Shown piece after piece: positions 51,552-60,191 of a DNA stretch of 64,000 nucleotides (positions are counted from its first letter, which is position 1; each line of letters begins with the position of its first letter). The stretch lies in IMG/VR virus record IMGVR_UViG_3300009158_000031, positions 124,001 through 188,000 of that record, one strand, 5' to 3'. The translations under genes were made by a program, and so were the position numbers. Source of the stretch: a virus. The notes beneath the pieces were generated by a model. The model was given only the letters and a program-made list of their open reading frames with translations. It did no database searches and was not told where the DNA came from.

Positions 51552-52713
51552 GTTAGTATCCGACACAATTGATAAGAAAGATCTAAAGGCTCTATCTGAT
51601 TGGATGTTACACTCAGAAACTCCACAATTAACAAAAGGTCCTTTAACAATTGAATTTGAAAAGAATTGGTCAGAATGGTTAGGTGTAAAACATACGACTT
51701 TCGTAAACTCCGGTTCATCTGCAATTCTTTTGGCGCTTGCCGCATTAAAAGAAACAAATCGTTTAAGAAACGAAAAAGTCGTAGTTCCTGCATTGAGTTG
51801 GGTAACCGATGTTAGTTCTGTTATGCAATTAGGAATGACTCCTATTTTATGTGATTGTAATAATGAAGATCTTTCATTAGATCTCGATGATTTAGAGAAG
51901 ATATTTATTGAAGCAAATCCTTCAGTAATGATTTTAGTTTCCGTTCTTGGTCTAGTACCAGATATGAATAATGTTGTTAAGCTTTGTAAAAAATATGGAG
52001 TTTATCTTATTGAAGATGTATGTGAAAGTATGGGATCTTCTTATAATGGAAATAAACTAGGAACCTTTGGTGACATATCTTTATTTTCACTTTACTATGG
52101 ACATCATATTTCAACTATTGAAGGTGGTTTAATTTGTACTAATAACGAAGAGCTAAATACCATAATTCGATCAATGAGATCTCATGGTTGGGATCGCGAT
52201 TGGAACGATAAAACCAAACGAGAATATAGAGATCTATATGATATATCAGAATTTGATTCAATGTATACATTCTATTATCCAGGGTATAATCTCAGATCTA
52301 CTGATTTACAAGCCTTCATTGGTTTACGCCAAATAGGAAAGATCGACGAATTTGCTAAACTTCGTTCGTATAATTTCACGATCTATCAAGAACTTTTATC
52401 AGAATACAATGAATTAGATATTGAATATCGAGAAAATACATTTATTTCTAATTTTGCATATCCTATGGTACATGCAAATCGAGAAAAAATTATTACTGCT
52501 CTTCGAGAAAAAAATATTGAAGTTCGACCTTTAATTGCCGGAAATATGGCAAACAAACCATTTTGGAAAATGAAATATGGTGATCGAGATGATTACTTCT
52601 TCAATTGTGTTGACATTGATAAATGTGGATTCTATCTACCAAATCATCAAGGTTTAATCCGGGAAGACATTGAATTCATATGTTCAATAATTATCAAACA
52701 TGCAAAATCTTAA
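51535..52713 (+). CDS. DegT-fold sugar 3-dehydratase-like enzyme (ColD type), PLP lysine replaced by His
   Basis: A 392-residue PLP fold-type I enzyme: VNSGSSAILLALAAL, PALSWVTDVSSV, EDVCESMGS and then SLYYGHHISTIEGGLI, where aminotransferases have S-x-x-x-x-K. The lysine that would form the Schiff base is His, as in ColD (GDP-4-keto-6-deoxymannose 3-dehydratase) and RfbH, in which a catalytic His drives C3 deoxygenation. No RfbH-type iron-sulfur cysteine set is evident, favouring ColD. Next to a ColC/Fcl-like gene and a GT11 gene, this suggests GDP-L-colitose or a similar 3,6-dideoxysugar. Confidence 0.82.
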   Translation: MQKAIKLVSDTIDKKDLKALSDWMLHSETPQLTKGPLTIEFEKNWSEWLGVKHTTFVNSGSSAILLALAALKETNRLRNEKVVVPALSWVTDVSSVMQLGMTPILCDCNNEDLSLDLDDLEKIFIEANPSVMILVSVLGLVPDMNNVVKLCKKYGVYLIEDVCESMGSSYNGNKLGTFGDISLFSLYYGHHISTIEGGLICTNNEELNTIIRSMRSHGWDRDWNDKTKREYRDLYDISEFDSMYTFYYPGYNLRSTDLQAFIGLRQIGKIDEFAKLRSYNFTIYQELLSEYNELDIEYRENTFISNFAYPMVHANREKIITALREKNIEVRPLIAGNMANKPFWKMKYGDRDDYFFNCVDIDKCGFYLPNHQGLIREDIEFICSIIIKHAKS

Positions 52714-52752
52714 TATTAAAACAATCATATAAAATAAAACAAACAAATTAAA

Positions 52753-53268
52753 ATGAAAGTAGTTAAAGCAAACGACGTTCCTACTCAGGAACAAACAAAA
52801 ACAGGTGCAATTAATGAAGTATTAGTTGCTCAATTGGTGGAAAAATTTGATAACATGAAAATGTTAGTAGATACTAAAAAGTACTCTATTCTTTTAGATG
52901 AAAATCAAACAAATGCATTGATGAACGAATTCTATCCAGCATTTCAATGGAAAGGTTACGAATCTTATGCAGTGGCAGAAACCTATAATCAATTAAGTGA
53001 AATGGTTAAAGATAACAAAATCGATTCAGGTGCTGATGCTCCTATTATTGAAGCTATCTTTCACTTCTTAAAAAATTATATTGGAACTGGTGTTGATTCT
53101 GCTACTAAATTCCGTTCAATTTGCGATCAATTTGCATTACCTATGCAAGACATCAATACTGATCGTCAAACATTGAAAGATGTTGCTCTAGAATTAACTG
53201 CAGCGGAAAAAGGAATTACCGTAGAATCATTAGTAAATTCATTCGATCCAGAAAAACGAAATATATAA
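52753..53268 (+). CDS. Hypothetical protein
   Basis: A 171-residue helical protein (NEVLVAQLVEKFDNMKMLVDTKKYSILLDENQTNALMNEF). No recognised family. A TGAINEV near the N terminus could be a psi-x-E site but the tag itself is absent. It lies between the sugar operon and the next tagged gene. Confidence 0.6.
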   Translation: MKVVKANDVPTQEQTKTGAINEVLVAQLVEKFDNMKMLVDTKKYSILLDENQTNALMNEFYPAFQWKGYESYAVAETYNQLSEMVKDNKIDSGADAPIIEAIFHFLKNYIGTGVDSATKFRSICDQFALPMQDINTDRQTLKDVALELTAAEKGITVESLVNSFDPEKRNI

Positions 53269-53284
53269 TAGAAAGAAACTCCTA

Positions 53285-53524
53285 ATGTTCAAGAAATTCT
53301 TTCAATTTATAAGTGAAGGCAAAAAACCAAAACCGCATGAGATCCAACAAGCTGACCCTCAAAGTCCTCCTGTAGATCCATCAATAGTAACTAAATGCCC
53401 TAAGTGTGGAAGTACTGGTATGATTTGCGATTGCTATACTGATGATTATTATAATGCAAAGCTGCCTCAACAGGCACCAAGACCTAATAAAAAAGTAAAA
53501 CCTAAAACGAAAAAAGATGAATAA
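53285..53524 (+). CDS. Short tagged zinc-ribbon protein
   Basis: A 79-residue protein starting MFKKFFQFISEGKK, a variant head tag with ISE before G. A Pro-rich spacer is followed by CPKCGSTGMICDC (two Cys pairs, zinc-binding) and a basic tail (PNKKVKPKTKK). After cleavage it would be a small DNA-binding-like protein. Overlaps the next gene by 8 bases. Confidence 0.62.
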   Translation: MFKKFFQFISEGKKPKPHEIQQADPQSPPVDPSIVTKCPKCGSTGMICDCYTDDYYNAKLPQQAPRPNKKVKPKTKKDE

Positions 53525-53807
53525 ATTCGAACAATTCATAGAGAAACATTTTAACAAATTAGCTTTATTTTTGTTGATTGTTACTTTCCTAAATACATGC
53601 GGAAACCCAAACAAAGTTACAAACAAACGTTTAGATGCTTTAACAACTAAGATTGATTCTTTACAATCAATTACTGTTAATATAAAAGATCTTCAAATCG
53701 AAGGACTTAAAGCCGAAAAACGAATGATACAATCAACCGATCGTAAAATGTTAGACGTTAGTCGTCAAACAGAAATCGATAAAGAGATTGAAAAACTTTC
53801 CAAGTAA
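53517..53807 (+). CDS. Single-pass membrane coiled-coil protein
   Basis: A 96-residue protein: a short start MNKFEQFIEKHFNK, hydrophobic segment ~15-30 (LALFLLIVTFLNTCG), then coiled-coil (KRLDALTTKIDSLQSITVNIKDLQIEGLKAEKRM). The Cys after the hydrophobic segment is not a clean lipobox. It could be a spanin-like protein. Followed by two terminators. Confidence 0.6.
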   Translation: MNKFEQFIEKHFNKLALFLLIVTFLNTCGNPNKVTNKRLDALTTKIDSLQSITVNIKDLQIEGLKAEKRMIQSTDRKMLDVSRQTEIDKEIEKLSK

Positions 53808-53816
53808 TATATAAAA

Positions 53817-53841
53817 GAACCGAGCAATCGGTTCCTTTTTT
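53817..53841 (+). terminator. Rho-independent terminator 1
   Basis: GAACCGA, loop GCAA, TCGGTTC, then CTTTTTT. Confidence 0.9.
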
Positions 53842-53851
53842 GTTAATAATT

Positions 53852-53877
53852 AGGAGATCTAAATGATCTCCTTTTTG
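53852..53877 (+). terminator. Rho-independent terminator 2
   Basis: AGGAGATC, loop TAAAT, GATCTCCT, then TTTT. It follows terminator 1 by 10 bases. Confidence 0.88.
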
Positions 53878-53893
53878 CATATAAATAATATAC
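53877..53893 (+). promoter_or_regulatory. Late-type promoter element (GCATATAAATAATATAC)
   Basis: A perfect TATAAATA directly after the double terminator, about 15 bases before the ATG at 53900. Confidence 0.5.
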
Positions 53894-53899
53894 ATAAAA

Positions 53900-54277
53900 A
53901 TGAAAGTTACCAAAAGCATTAAATTAGAAGATTATCTTTTCCTTGAAATCGAAAGAATTATCAATGAAGATAATTCTATAGAAAAACACTTTTACTTAAA
54001 AGATGACGAAAATAAAATTCGTCAGAAATTAGCAGTATTAAGCGATCTAAGATGGTCATCTCATAATCCAATGGCATTGGATAAATTTTTTAAAATATCA
54101 AAACAATATAAGGTGCCTATAACAAATAACATCAATAAAGGATTGGATTTCGAACATGAAATAAGTATTCAAAAGAGATTTAATTGTTTCAGCCGAACAT
54201 TCAAAATTAGAGTAACTAGATTAACCAATCAAACAGCCAGAAATACAAGAAATGCAATACAGAATATACTTGGATGA
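53900..54277 (+). CDS. Hypothetical protein
   Basis: A 125-residue basic protein, first gene after the double terminator and late-type promoter. IERIINEDNSIEKHF near the N terminus contains an INE but without the tag. Overlaps the next gene by 26 bases. No recognised family. Confidence 0.58.
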   Translation: MKVTKSIKLEDYLFLEIERIINEDNSIEKHFYLKDDENKIRQKLAVLSDLRWSSHNPMALDKFFKISKQYKVPITNNINKGLDFEHEISIQKRFNCFSRTFKIRVTRLTNQTARNTRNAIQNILG

Positions 54278-54725
54278 TGTAAGAACTCCAGTCGATAAAG
54301 ACTCTTGGGTGATTGTTAGAAATTATGAAAAATTCATAGCTAAAGTTAGCGAATTAGGATTGAAGAACATTTCAACAATCTCATTAGATCATGATTTAGG
54401 CGATGGAGCTATGAGTGAATACTTCAATAATGTATCACCAAATTATAAGTTAGATTATAACAACATCAATGAAAAAACAGGAATGGATTGTACTAAATGG
54501 TTGATTAATCATTTTTACGAAATCAATCCTAAGAGAACGGAAATGACACGTTTTGATAGAAAATCTGTTCCATTAATATTTCCTACCGTATATGTACATT
54601 CTGCAAATCCAATTGGAAGCGCTAATATGATGGGATATATCAATAACTTCTTAATGAATGAAGGTGCTCCTCAAACATGTGTTAGAGTTCGTATCGATCA
54701 TACTATGGAAACTATCATCGAATAA
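54252..54725 (+). CDS. Cyclic-phosphate-processing receiver-domain protein
   Basis: A 157-residue protein starting IYLDDVRTPVDKDSWVIVRNYEKF, then ISLDHDLGDG. The LDDxRxP...VRNYxEF...SLDHDLG pattern is that of the receiver-like domain predicted to process cyclic-phosphate RNA ends, found in RNA-repair systems. The conserved DD and DHDLG acids are present. It fits with the kinase, HAD phosphatase and ligase-like genes elsewhere in the window. Confidence 0.8.
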   Translation: MQYRIYLDDVRTPVDKDSWVIVRNYEKFIAKVSELGLKNISTISLDHDLGDGAMSEYFNNVSPNYKLDYNNINEKTGMDCTKWLINHFYEINPKRTEMTRFDRKSVPLIFPTVYVHSANPIGSANMMGYINNFLMNEGAPQTCVRVRIDHTMETIIE

Positions 54726-54748
54726 ATAAAGAAAATATACTTACGTCA

Positions 54749-55546
54749 ATGAACAAACGCGACAACATAATTAAATGGACAATCATTGGAATCTTTGTTG
54801 GCTTATATGCCATGGTTTCAGCTATCTCCACTATTCACGTTATCGATTTCTTTCGTTTAAGTAATCCAAATTGGTTGGCAATTACTTTAGCGATTGCATT
54901 CGAGATTGGTGCTGCTGCATCGTTAGGTGCTATCGTAATCCTAGATAAAACTTCTCGTTTTATGGTTTGGATGTTATTCTTAATTATAACTGCAATGCAG
55001 ATGATGGGAAATATGTATTATGCATATACTCATTTAACCGAATATCAATCTTGGTCTGAGCTATTTGGATTGATTGAAGACGAACCCATTTATCAAAAAC
55101 GAATACTTTCATTAATTTCTGGTGCAATTTTACCTTTAGTTGCACTTGGATTTATCAAATCCCTAGTTGATTATATTAGACCTTCAAAAGAACAACATTT
55201 AACCGATAAAGAAATACAGAAAGAGGCTATCATAAAGACGATGAAATCTGACGAGAAATCTAATATATATGATACTCCTGAAGTAAAAGAAAAAATGTTA
55301 GCCGATTTATTTACAAAAGATGAGGTTATTGAAGAAGACGTTCAAGTTAGTCCTAGCATCGAATCCGAAGAAAATCCTCATAATATCACAATAGAATCGG
55401 TAGAGAATAAAGAAGAATGGCCACCAAAAGAAGAAATTCAATTCTATAAAGGACCTACTGCTAGCGAATCGTCAACTTTACCTAAAGAACCACAAACTGT
55501 TAATACTATAGAAGAGCTAAGACACTTCAATAAGATGCATGCATAA
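54749..55546 (+). CDS. Multipass membrane protein with acidic cytoplasmic-like tail
   Basis: A 265-residue protein with four hydrophobic segments (about 9-28, 42-62, 70-88, 118-140) and a ~120-residue charged tail rich in Glu and Lys. GAATAAATAAAG at 54719 gives a late-type promoter element upstream. Function unknown; similar four-helix proteins occur in large phages. Confidence 0.65.
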   Translation: MNKRDNIIKWTIIGIFVGLYAMVSAISTIHVIDFFRLSNPNWLAITLAIAFEIGAAASLGAIVILDKTSRFMVWMLFLIITAMQMMGNMYYAYTHLTEYQSWSELFGLIEDEPIYQKRILSLISGAILPLVALGFIKSLVDYIRPSKEQHLTDKEIQKEAIIKTMKSDEKSNIYDTPEVKEKMLADLFTKDEVIEEDVQVSPSIESEENPHNITIESVENKEEWPPKEEIQFYKGPTASESSTLPKEPQTVNTIEELRHFNKMHA

Positions 55547-55552
55547 TCAATG

Positions 55553-55568
55553 AGATAAATATAAAAAC
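55553..55568 (+). promoter_or_regulatory. Late-type promoter element (GATAAATATAAAAAC)
   Basis: ATAAATA core about 20 bases before the ATG at 55581; same form as at 8883. Confidence 0.45.
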
Positions 55569-55580
55569 ATCTCATTTTAA

Positions 55581-56123
55581 ATGGACATAGTATCATCGGG
55601 TAGTAGTATCAATGGAATTTCTCAATTTGGAACGGCATTTATGGACTTGCAAGAGAATTTCTGTTGCTGGGACACGGATAACCGACATATCATTCGTTGG
55701 ATTGGTTGTAATCCATCTATTTACAAAAACAACAAAAATGTATTTTCTGCAGCCGATTTAGCATTCTGTAATTGGTATCAGGTAGTAGATTCTTATCAAT
55801 TTACTATTGTAGAAATGGCTCCTGAAGCATTAGTTGAGGTTGCTTTAAATTCAAAGTACTTAATGATGAAAGTTATATGGCCAACCGGAACTACTGGACC
55901 ATTAGAATCTGCTAAAACTATAGAAGTTCAAATTAATGAACAGGCTGGTTATGTTGGTTCTACCGTACCTGTTAATATCGAATCTCCTAGTCCTGCTAGA
56001 TATAACACATATGTTATGAAAGATGTATTTACTCTTAATTCAGAATCTCTTTTAACTAGCAATTTAATTCTAAACAATATATCTGCCTATACGGTAGATG
56101 TTGCAATATTATACGCAAAATAA
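55581..56123 (+). CDS. Probable virion protein
   Basis: A 180-residue protein, beta-rich (FTIVEMAPEALVEVALNSKYLMMKVIWPTG) with Cys/Trp in the N-terminal part. No named family. Its late-type promoter and the collagen-like neighbour suggest a structural or decoration protein. Confidence 0.55.
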   Translation: MDIVSSGSSINGISQFGTAFMDLQENFCCWDTDNRHIIRWIGCNPSIYKNNKNVFSAADLAFCNWYQVVDSYQFTIVEMAPEALVEVALNSKYLMMKVIWPTGTTGPLESAKTIEVQINEQAGYVGSTVPVNIESPSPARYNTYVMKDVFTLNSESLLTSNLILNNISAYTVDVAILYAK

Positions 56124-56133
56124 ATAAAAAACA

Positions 56134-56451
56134 ATGTCTATAGCAAGTAGAAATACATTAAAAACCGGATTTGTTGCAGGTACTGCAGCAACCGCAACTA
56201 AATTTGCAGATTTAATCGATTCTGCATTTAACCGAAATGATGACTCTTTAGTATTAGGTCCAACCGGAATGACTGGTGTTTATGGTCTATTAGGTCCAAC
56301 TGGTGGAACTTATATGGGAATGTTCATCTCTCCATCTTACGCTGGATTTACTGGAGCTTCTGGAATGACTGGTCAAACTATTTTTGACGGTTATACCATG
56401 TATGTTTATAGTGGAGTAAATTGGGTAAAATTTGGTGGTACTTCAGTTTAA
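56134..56451 (+). CDS. Small virion-type protein with collagen-like Gly repeats
   Basis: A 105-residue protein with short G-x-T/G-x-x repeats (LGPTGMTGVYGLLGPTGG) and a C-terminal YVYSGVNWVKFGG that resembles the tips of tail-fibre or head-fibre repeats. AAATAAATAAAAAAC lies directly upstream. Probably a minor fibre or decoration protein. Confidence 0.6.
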   Translation: MSIASRNTLKTGFVAGTAATATKFADLIDSAFNRNDDSLVLGPTGMTGVYGLLGPTGGTYMGMFISPSYAGFTGASGMTGQTIFDGYTMYVYSGVNWVKFGGTSV

Positions 56452-56484
56452 GTAACTTCATATAATTACTAAAACCAATTATAT

Positions 56485-56745
56485 ATGTCACAAAAGAAAA
56501 GTGTTACTAATGCTGGTGAAGCTATCTCAGTATTAATTCAAACCGCAGAATTAGCTCAATCAAGAGGAATCTTATCGTTAGATGATGCATTCCTGGTAAA
56601 GCAATCAATTGATTTGCTTGATGCAATGGCTAAGGCTGCACAACGTATGGATGGACCAATTCCTCCAGGACATCCTGTTCCTGAAACGGCAATTCCTACA
56701 TATGATGAAAATCAAGTTTTAAACGAAAGTGCAAAAACCAAATAA
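56485..56745 (+). CDS. Small helical protein
   Basis: An 86-residue protein (NAGEAISVLIQTAELAQSRGILSLDDAFLVKQSIDLLDAM) with a Pro-rich tail. It resembles conserved small phage proteins of unknown role. Overlaps the next gene by 17 bases. Confidence 0.6.
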   Translation: MSQKKSVTNAGEAISVLIQTAELAQSRGILSLDDAFLVKQSIDLLDAMAKAAQRMDGPIPPGHPVPETAIPTYDENQVLNESAKTK

Positions 56746-57040
56746 AGAAAACCTGCTTACTCAAGGTGAATATAACCCAGGTACAGAAAATACTGATCTA
56801 GAAAAGATTCGTTTTTTTCGTTCTACTTGGAAAAATTTCTTCGACTACTGGAAGGCTAGAGGTGTAGAAACCGATCCTTATGAAGGTACAGAGATGGAAT
56901 ATCCTACTAAAAAAGTACAAGATAAACCAACTTTACCATATCAGGACTTTGGCACTTACGACAAATCTAGTAAAAATCAGAAGCTATCTGAAAGTTTCAA
57001 TGATTTCCAAAAAGAAGAAGATAATTCAATCGAAGAGTAA
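56729..57040 (+). CDS. Small hypothetical protein, GTG start
   Basis: A 103-residue acidic protein (FFRSTWKNFFDYWKARGVETDPYEGTEMEYP). The start is GTG at 56729 within the previous gene; no ATG fits better. No recognised family. Confidence 0.55.
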   Translation: MQKPNKENLLTQGEYNPGTENTDLEKIRFFRSTWKNFFDYWKARGVETDPYEGTEMEYPTKKVQDKPTLPYQDFGTYDKSSKNQKLSESFNDFQKEEDNSIEE

Positions 57041-57057
57041 GTACATATAATTAATAT

Positions 57058-57285
57058 ATGTCATACCGAGAATTAATCCCAAATTCAAATTTTTCTAATC
57101 CTCTTAACGAATTAATGTTTAAATTCATGGATCGTTTAGATATGGATGCTCGAGATCGAGAGATCTTCGAGGATTTGGCGTTATTCATTTATCATGAAGG
57201 TAAATTAAAAGGTGCAGAAGAGTACTTAAACGAAATAACTGAAATTAAATTAATAGATAATGGAGAAAACAAAACAGCCGATTAA
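57058..57285 (+). CDS. Small hypothetical protein
   Basis: A 75-residue helical, acidic protein (NPLNELMFKFMDRLDMDARDREIFEDLALFIY). Overlaps the glycosyltransferase start by 26 bases. No known function. Confidence 0.58.
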   Translation: MSYRELIPNSNFSNPLNELMFKFMDRLDMDARDREIFEDLALFIYHEGKLKGAEEYLNEITEIKLIDNGENKTAD

Positions 57286-58441
57286 CGGCTTACCTACTAT
57301 TGGATTGAGCATCATTGTAAAAAATGAATCCAAAGTAATTGAAAGAATGCTCAATACCGTGCATCCTATACTTGATTACTATTGTGTAATTGATACTGGA
57401 TCTACTGATGGAACGCAAGATATTATTCGCAAATTCTTTGAAGAAAAAGGAATACCCGGTGAAGTAATCGAACATCAATGGGTTAATTTCCAAGATGCTC
57501 GTAATACGGCAATGAATGCCGTAAAAGGTAAAGTAGATTTTGGATTTTGGATAGATGCCGATGAACAATTAACATACGATCCAAGATTTAATTTAATGGC
57601 TTTGAAAATGAGTCTAGCTAAAATCGATGGTGGAAATGTAAAAGTAACTTATGGTGATCAGAATTATTACCGTATGCAATTCTTTCGAACTAATAAACCA
57701 TGGTATTGGTATGGTCCAGTCCACGAGGTTCTTATTAGTGATGAACCACTAATATCAAATGAAGTTCCTGGTCTTGGTGTCCTAGTTACTCCTGATGGTA
57801 ATTCATGGACTTCTGAATCGGTACAATCTAAATATGAAGGTCATGCTAAAATCCTAGAAGATTACGTAGCAAATGATCCCAAGAAAGATCCTCGTTGGTT
57901 ATTCTATTTAGCTCAATCATATAGAGATGCTAATGGTGAAGAAAACCTAAAGAAATCTCTTGGATGGTATACTAAACGTGCTGAAACGCTTAGTGGATTT
58001 TGGGAAGAGGTTTATTATTCAGGTTTAATGGCTGCAACTATTAAAGCTCAATTAAAACATCCAACATCAGAAATTATCGAAGATTATCTTAAGATAGGTA
58101 AAACTAATATCTTCCGTTGTGAACACCTAGTTCCCATCATTATGCATTATCAAGCAATAAAAGAATTTGATATTGCATACATATTCTCATCACATGCAAT
58201 GAAATATGCCGGTAAGAATCCATTCCCTAAAGCAACTTTATTCATCGATAAAAACACTTACAATTGGAAGATTTTTGATCTTCATTGTTTAAGTTGTTTC
58301 TATTCTGGTCGTAAAGAAGAAGGCGAACAAGCATTTAGAAAATTGCTTAAAGCTAAAGAGAAAGGACTTATCCCACAAACGGAATTAGCTAGAATTGAAC
58401 AAAACCGTCAATGGTTTATTAAAGCAAAAAATGGAAAGTAA
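57260..58441 (+). CDS. Family 2 glycosyltransferase with TPR-like C terminus
   Basis: A 393-residue protein: LSIIVKNESKVIERML, VIDTGSTDGTQDI, WIDADEQL (DxD), then GPVHEVLI at the acceptor side. From ~200 the sequence is helical with paired repeats (LFYLAQSYRDANGEENLKKSLGWYTKRA), a tetratricopeptide-like arm seen in many phage and bacterial GT2 enzymes. Not adjacent to sugar-nucleotide genes. It may modify virion or host glycans. Confidence 0.88.
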   Translation: MEKTKQPINGLPTIGLSIIVKNESKVIERMLNTVHPILDYYCVIDTGSTDGTQDIIRKFFEEKGIPGEVIEHQWVNFQDARNTAMNAVKGKVDFGFWIDADEQLTYDPRFNLMALKMSLAKIDGGNVKVTYGDQNYYRMQFFRTNKPWYWYGPVHEVLISDEPLISNEVPGLGVLVTPDGNSWTSESVQSKYEGHAKILEDYVANDPKKDPRWLFYLAQSYRDANGEENLKKSLGWYTKRAETLSGFWEEVYYSGLMAATIKAQLKHPTSEIIEDYLKIGKTNIFRCEHLVPIIMHYQAIKEFDIAYIFSSHAMKYAGKNPFPKATLFIDKNTYNWKIFDLHCLSCFYSGRKEEGEQAFRKLLKAKEKGLIPQTELARIEQNRQWFIKAKNGK

Positions 58442-58442
58442 A

Positions 58443-58658
58443 ATGAAGCTTAACAAAAGAGAAGATATTAAAGTAGCTATGTGGATAAATGAAGAGCTGG
58501 TTACTAATGATTCTAATATTGTGTATGCTGAAATTGAAGAAAACGACCTTTTCTTGTTAATAAAAACCGAGTCAAAAGATTATAAATTTAAAATATCCAA
58601 ATATGAAAACATTAAAGAAAATGAACCTGAAAGGGGAAATGGAGTACAAGAGAGTTAA
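58443..58658 (+). CDS. Small hypothetical protein
   Basis: Start set at 58443, two bases after the glycosyltransferase stop (in-frame ATGs at 58395 and 58431 lie inside that gene). About 71 residues, charged, strand-rich (VAMWINEELVTNDSNIVYAEIEENDLFLLIKTE). No recognised family. Overlaps the next gene. Confidence 0.5.
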   Translation: MKLNKREDIKVAMWINEELVTNDSNIVYAEIEENDLFLLIKTESKDYKFKISKYENIKENEPERGNGVQES

Positions 58659-58818
58659 TGACTCTGAAGGAAACAATCTTACACGAGTTGGATGGAACTT
58701 CTGTCCTAAAACTGAGTGGAAAGAAAATGTAAGAGATTTCGGTAAAACGAAAGAAGAAATCACTAAGGTTGATAAACCTAAGAAAGAAAAGAAGATTAAA
58801 AAGGAGAAAGTCGCTTAA
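58639..58818 (+). CDS. Small basic hypothetical protein
   Basis: Start taken at 58639 (MEYKRVNDSEGN), preceded by the purine-rich AAGGGGAA; ATGs at 58603 and 58621 are also in frame but would lengthen the overlap. 59 residues with a strongly basic tail (KKEKKIKKEK). The stop lies inside a terminator hairpin. Confidence 0.5.
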   Translation: MEYKRVNDSEGNNLTRVGWNFCPKTEWKENVRDFGKTKEEITKVDKPKKEKKIKKEKVA

Positions 58819-58829
58819 TTGCGGCTTTT
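58807..58829 (+). terminator. Terminator hairpin
   Basis: AAAGTCGC, loop TTAATT, GCGGCTTT with one G-T pair, then T. It overlaps the stop codon of the small basic protein. Confidence 0.6.
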
Positions 58830-58864
58830 GCCGTTTTAACCATCGAGGATTGAATATATATTAC

Positions 58865-60178
58865 ATGAAAAGATTATTAAAGTATAAAGACTTTGTTGAA
58901 GTTTTAAGCGAAGGTGCTAGACTTCAAGCATTGGTCGATGATCTTCCTTTGTTTGAAGGTGGTGCATACGGTCACCTATCACATCCTTTCGAAGACATGA
59001 ATTTGACTATGGCAGATTTGCATACGATGATACAAGATACTGTTAATGGATCTTTTGGTCCTGAGAATTTTGTTCAAGAGAAAACTGATGGTCAGCAAAT
59101 ATCAATATCTTGGAAGGATGGTAAATTGATTGCGGCAAGAAATAAAAGTCATCTAAAGAATGCTGGCGAAGCCGCATTAGATTCTTCTGGTATTGCTTCT
59201 ATGTTTGCTGGTCGTGGTGATATCGAAATTGCCTATAATGCAGCAATGGAAGATCTTCAAAAATCTATTGGCGGTTTATCAGATAAAGATAAATTAGCCT
59301 TCTTTGCTAATGGTAAGAAATTCGTTTCATTAGAAGTTATTACGCCTATCACACAAAATACAGTTCCTTATGGTCAAAATATGCTTGTATTCCATGGAGT
59401 ACTTGAATATGATGAATCCGGAAATGTTATCGATGAAGATAAACAAGCTGCTAGAAATCTTGGTAAATCAATTGCTGATGCGAATCTAGCTGCACAGAAA
59501 ATGTTCTTTGTTAGAGGACCTCAAGATATGGATATTAAACCATTTCCTAATACCGCAAAAAGATCTTCATATTACGAAAAGAAATACAACGAAATCCTTA
59601 CTACTTGTGGATTAACTGATGCATCTACCGTATTTGATTATGCAATAGGTATGGCTAGATTAGTACTTGAAGAAGAAGCTAAATCTGCAAAGGTTGAAAT
59701 CCCTGCATCTGCAATCGATGGTTTGGCTGCACGTATAGCAGATATTAATAAGTCTTTTTCGGTTTCGTTAATCAAGAAAGAACTTGGTGATAATGCTGAT
59801 TGGTATTTTGATCTAGAAAAGAAAAGTGCCAAACAACTTAAACGTAAAATTTATGCTCCTCTTGAATCGCTTTTCCTTGAAATAGGAACAGAATTCATGA
59901 AGAATATGTCTACCTTCCTATCTGCAAATCCTACGGAAGCAGCCGAAGCAATGAAAAATGAAATTGATTCTACTATCGCAAAGATTCGTACAAATGGTGA
60001 CGAAAAAGACGTAGAAAAATTAGAACACGAATTAACTAGAGTTACTGCTGCTGGTGGTGTCGAAGGATTGGTTCCTACTGAAGGAATTACATTCGTTTAT
60101 AAAGGTAAACTTTATAAGTATACTGGAATTTTCGCTCCACTACATCAAATACGCTCTATTTTAGCTTATAAAAAATAA
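58865..60178 (+). CDS. Tagged RNA/DNA-ligase-like nucleotidyltransferase
   Basis: A 437-residue protein; start at 58865, where the tag-like MKRLLKYKDFVEVLSEG begins (cut after LSE), not the in-frame ATG at 58769 over the terminator. It shows ligase-superfamily motifs: motif I EKTDGQ (K-x-D-G) near 72-77, followed by KDGKLIAARNK; motif III-like FVSLEVI; motif IV EGLVPTEG; and KLYKYTGIFAP near the C terminus. RNA/DNA ligases join nicked ends through a lysyl-AMP. A capsid-addressed ligase-like enzyme would be delivered with the genome. Whether it ligates or only binds cannot be told. Confidence 0.78.
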   Translation: MKRLLKYKDFVEVLSEGARLQALVDDLPLFEGGAYGHLSHPFEDMNLTMADLHTMIQDTVNGSFGPENFVQEKTDGQQISISWKDGKLIAARNKSHLKNAGEAALDSSGIASMFAGRGDIEIAYNAAMEDLQKSIGGLSDKDKLAFFANGKKFVSLEVITPITQNTVPYGQNMLVFHGVLEYDESGNVIDEDKQAARNLGKSIADANLAAQKMFFVRGPQDMDIKPFPNTAKRSSYYEKKYNEILTTCGLTDASTVFDYAIGMARLVLEEEAKSAKVEIPASAIDGLAARIADINKSFSVSLIKKELGDNADWYFDLEKKSAKQLKRKIYAPLESLFLEIGTEFMKNMSTFLSANPTEAAEAMKNEIDSTIAKIRTNGDEKDVEKLEHELTRVTAAGGVEGLVPTEGITFVYKGKLYKYTGIFAPLHQIRSILAYKK

Positions 60179-60191
60179 AAACAAAGTAATT

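Noticed and set aside
52753-53268. Head-tag protein because of an INE motif near the N terminus
   Set aside because: The MK-x-[YF]-x-x-F part is missing; a lone psi-x-E is common by chance.
53838-53851. TTGTTAATAATTAG at the double terminator as another GTTAATAAC-type promoter box
   Set aside because: It lacks the right half of the palindrome and no TATATTTG follows at the usual distance; the next gene has a TATAAATA element instead.
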